Origin: Serratia plymuthica NBRC 102599
Lineage (GTDB): Bacteria > Pseudomonadota > Gammaproteobacteria > Enterobacterales > Enterobacteriaceae
Assembly (NCBI RefSeq): GCF_001590925.1
Contig: NZ_BCTU01000003.1
Coordinates: 186,001-250,000 of the forward strand
Length of the DNA: 64,000 nt
Direction of reading: 5' to 3'
Below, in pieces: positions 61,675 through 64,000 of the stretch (within the stretch, counting starts at the first letter, position 1; every line of letters begins with the position of its first letter). The position numbers and the translations under genes were made by a program. The notes below the pieces were generated by a model, which saw only the letters and a list, made by a program, of their open reading frames with translations, ran no database searches and was not told where the DNA came from.

Positions 61675-64000
61675 ATGAGCCAGCGAGGGTTAGAAGCGCT
61701 TTTACGTCCTAAATCGATTGCCGTTCTCGGCGCTTCACAACAGCCCGGCCGCGCCGGTAACCTGATGATGAGCAACCTGCTGGCCGGTGGCTTCAGCGGG
61801 CCGGTAATGCCGGTCACTCCTCGCTATAAGGCCGTGTGCGGCGTGATGGCCTACCCTGACGTCGCCAGCCTGCCGCTTACACCCGATTTGGCGATACTCT
61901 GCACCCACGCGCAACGCAATCTGGCATTGATTGAAGCCCTGGGCAAACGCGGCTGTAAAGCCGCCATTGTGCTCTCATCCCCACCGGAACAGTTCGCCGA
62001 GTTGAAAGCCTGCGCACAACGTTACTCGATGCGTCTGCTTGGGCCAAATAGCCTGGGCCTGCTGGCGCCATGGCAAGGTCTCAACGCCAGCTTCTCTCCG
62101 GTGCCGATCCTCAAGGGCAAATTGGCGTTCATTTCTCAGTCCGCCGCCGTCGCCAATACCATTCTCGACTGGGCGCAGCAGCGCGAGGTCGGGTTTTCCT
62201 ATTTTATCGCGCTGGGTGACAGCCTGGATATTGACGTCGACGACCTGCTGGATTTTCTGGCTCGCGACAGTAAAACCAGCGCCATCTTGCTGTATCTGGA
62301 AAACATCAGCGACGCACGCCGCTTTTTGTCTGCCTCGCGCAGCGCTTCGCGCAACAAACCGATACTGGTGATCAAAAGCGGTCGCAGCCAACAGGCCCAA
62401 CTGCTGCTCAACAGCCAGCAAGGTCTGGACGCAGCTTATGATGCCGCCATCCAGCGAGCGGGTTTGCTGCGCGTTCAGGACACCCACGAACTGTTCTCCG
62501 CGGTGGAAACCCTGAGCCACATGCATCCGCTGCGCGGTGAGCGGCTGATGATCGTCAGCAACGGCGCTGCACCGGCAGCGATGGCGTTAGACGAACTGCT
62601 AGGCCGCAACGGCAAGCTGGCGCAGTTGGGGGAAGAGAGCCTGGCGCAGCTCGGCGCGGCATTGCCGGAGTTTATTCGCGCCGGTAACCCGATCGATCTG
62701 CGCGATGATGCCACGCCGCAACGTTATCTGGCGGCAGTCAAGGCGCTGCTCGACAGCCACGACTACGATGCCCTGTTGCTGATCCACGCCCCAAGTGCGG
62801 CGGCACCGGGCACCGCCACCGCCGAACGCATTATCGATGCGGTTCGCCAGCACCCGCGCGGTAAACGCATCACGCTGCTCACCAACTGGTGTGGCGAATA
62901 CTCGTCGCAAGAAGCCCGACGATTGTTTACCGAGGCCGGTATCCCGACCTACCGCACCCCGGAAGGTGCGGTGACCGCCTTTATGCATATGGTGGAATAT
63001 CGCCGCAACCAGAAGCAGCTGAAAGAGACGCCGGCGCTCCCGGTCGGCCTGACGGCCAACACCGCCGATGCCCACCGGTTGATCCATCAGGCGTTGGCTG
63101 AAGGGGCGACACAGCTCGATACCCACGAAGTGCAATCCATTCTGCAGGCCTATGATCTGACCACCTTGCCCACCTGGATTGCCGAAGACAGCACCGAAGC
63201 GGTACACATCGCCGAGCAAATCGGTTATCCGGTGGCGCTGAAACTGCGCTCGCCAGATATTCCTCACAAGTCAGAGGTGCAGGGCGTTATGCTCTACCTG
63301 CGCACCGCCACCGAAGTCCAGCGTGCGGCGGACGCTATTCTCGATCGCGTAAAACGTACCTATCCGCAGGCCCGCATTCACGGCCTGCTGGTGCAAAGCA
63401 TGGCCAACCGTGCCGGAGCGCAAGAGTTGCGCATTGCCGTGGAGCAGGACGCTATTTTTGGCCCTCTAATCATGCTGGGCGAAGGCGGCATTGAATGGCG
63501 GCAGGAAAATCAGGTCTCCGTAGCCTTGCCGCCGCTGAATATGGCGCTGGCGCGCTATCTGGTGCTGCAGGCGGTTAAAGGAGGAAAAATCCGTGGGCGC
63601 AGCGCACTGCGACCGCTGGATATTCCCGGGCTGAGCCGCCTGTTGGTACAGGTATCCAACCTGATCCTCGACTGCCCTGAAATCACCCGGCTGGACATCC
63701 ATCCGGTGCTGGCCTCCGGCAGCGAATTCACGCTTCTGGACGTTTCCATGCAAATAGCGCCGTTCGAGGGCGACCCGCAAGCACGGCTGGCGATCCGCCC
63801 TTATCCCCATGAGCTGGAAGAAATTATCCGACTGAAAGACGGATCACAATGCCTGTTCCGACCAATCCTGCCGGAAGACGAGCCAACCCTGAAGCACTTT
63901 ATCGATCGCGTGACCAAGGAAGACCTCTACTACCGCTACTTTAGTGAGATCAATGAGTTTACCCACGACGATTTGGCTAACATGACGCAGATCGACTACG
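61675..64000 (+). CDS. patZ: Protein lysine acetyltransferase PatZ (Pka/YfiQ), truncated by window end
   Basis: The first 775 codons of a protein of roughly 880 residues, with no stop in the window. The N-terminal part resembles ADP-forming acyl-CoA synthetases: LLRPKSIAVLGASQQPGRAG (CoA-binding) and an ATP-grasp half with PVALKLRSPDIPHKSEVQGV and FGPLIMLGEGGIEW. A GNAT domain begins near FRPILPEDEPTLKHFI and continues past the end. AAAAGGAG precedes the ATG. PatZ acetylates acetyl-CoA synthetase and other proteins on lysine and is the Pat homologue of enterobacteria. Confidence 0.95.
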   Translation, partial: MSQRGLEALLRPKSIAVLGASQQPGRAGNLMMSNLLAGGFSGPVMPVTPRYKAVCGVMAYPDVASLPLTPDLAILCTHAQRNLALIEALGKRGCKAAIVLSSPPEQFAELKACAQRYSMRLLGPNSLGLLAPWQGLNASFSPVPILKGKLAFISQSAAVANTILDWAQQREVGFSYFIALGDSLDIDVDDLLDFLARDSKTSAILLYLENISDARRFLSASRSASRNKPILVIKSGRSQQAQLLLNSQQGLDAAYDAAIQRAGLLRVQDTHELFSAVETLSHMHPLRGERLMIVSNGAAPAAMALDELLGRNGKLAQLGEESLAQLGAALPEFIRAGNPIDLRDDATPQRYLAAVKALLDSHDYDALLLIHAPSAAAPGTATAERIIDAVRQHPRGKRITLLTNWCGEYSSQEARRLFTEAGIPTYRTPEGAVTAFMHMVEYRRNQKQLKETPALPVGLTANTADAHRLIHQALAEGATQLDTHEVQSILQAYDLTTLPTWIAEDSTEAVHIAEQIGYPVALKLRSPDIPHKSEVQGVMLYLRTATEVQRAADAILDRVKRTYPQARIHGLLVQSMANRAGAQELRIAVEQDAIFGPLIMLGEGGIEWRQENQVSVALPPLNMALARYLVLQAVKGGKIRGRSALRPLDIPGLSRLLVQVSNLILDCPEITRLDIHPVLASGSEFTLLDVSMQIAPFEGDPQARLAIRPYPHELEEIIRLKDGSQCLFRPILPEDEPTLKHFIDRVTKEDLYYRYFSEINEFTHDDLANMTQIDY

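Overview
The window reads as an enterobacterial chromosome, most likely Serratia or a close relative in the Yersiniaceae. This is inferred from orthology and gene order, not from a marker gene. One backbone block follows the Escherichia coli order ygaC, ygaM, nrdHIEF, proVWX, ygaY, (ygaZH), mprA, emrA, emrB. A second follows yfiF, trxC, tapT (yfiP), patZ (yfiQ). A full-length 126-bp ERIC element at 60706-60831 and the asr/ydgU pair also fit this group. Coding density and GC are high, except in a few AT-rich pockets that carry accessory genes.

Layout. (1) 1-6735 is the right part of a P4-type satellite or integrative island: an AlpA-like regulator, a probable CI-like immunity RNA, an Ash/Icd-like gene, small P4-type ORFs, and a 777-residue P4 alpha-type primase/helicase. 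Cargo follows: a large HNH nuclease with a classical C2H2 zinc finger. It lies between two diverged copies of an about 160-bp sequence that looks like the P4 ori/crr replication origin. A serine-recombinase remnant follows, then a probable right attachment site that resembles the 3' end and downstream flank of ssrA (tmRNA). The integrase should lie left of the window. (2) 7026-15431 is an accessory metabolic cluster. A LysR regulator diverges from a run of genes for a dimeric-barrel protein, a DJ-1/PfpI protein, an aldo-keto reductase, a resorcylate-decarboxylase-like amidohydrolase, a flavodoxin-fold oxidoreductase, a tandem ABM-domain exported protein and a double carboxymuconolactone decarboxylase. 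An MDR reductase and a WYL regulator come next. (3) 15432-17213 is an AT-rich pocket with a small unknown gene and an orphan MrpH-like fimbrial tip adhesin. (4) 17286-24481 holds ordinary small chromosomal genes. (5) 24860-25979 is a translationally coupled pair of unknown genes that looks like an effector and immunity arrangement. (6) 26218-34353 holds regulators paired with hydrolase, efflux or oxidoreductase genes, plus asr-ydgU with an RstA box, ygaM, and a MocR regulator with an AhpD-like gene. (7) 34472-38391 is nrdHIEF behind two NrdR boxes. (8) 38436-47415 separates nrdF from proV, which adjoin in E. coli. It carries a ParDE-type toxin-antitoxin pair, an SDR/LysR pair, an exported metallo-beta-lactamase-fold enzyme, a patatin, and a 2-hydroxycarboxylate symporter divergent from its CitAB-type two-component system. 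(9) 47832-58851 is proVWX, LysR/ygaY, a decayed ygaZ-ygaH remnant, and mprA with a complete tripartite pump (outer-membrane factor, emrA, emrB). (10) 58975-64000 is yfiF, trxC, ERIC, tapT and a truncated patZ.

The candidates most worth testing as undescribed systems are the zinc-finger HNH protein between duplicated satellite origins, the 234/140-residue coupled pair, and the LysR-controlled decarboxylase/DJ-1/ABM/CMD cluster. No tRNA, rRNA or CRISPR array was seen. Family names come from reading the translations; no database search was run.
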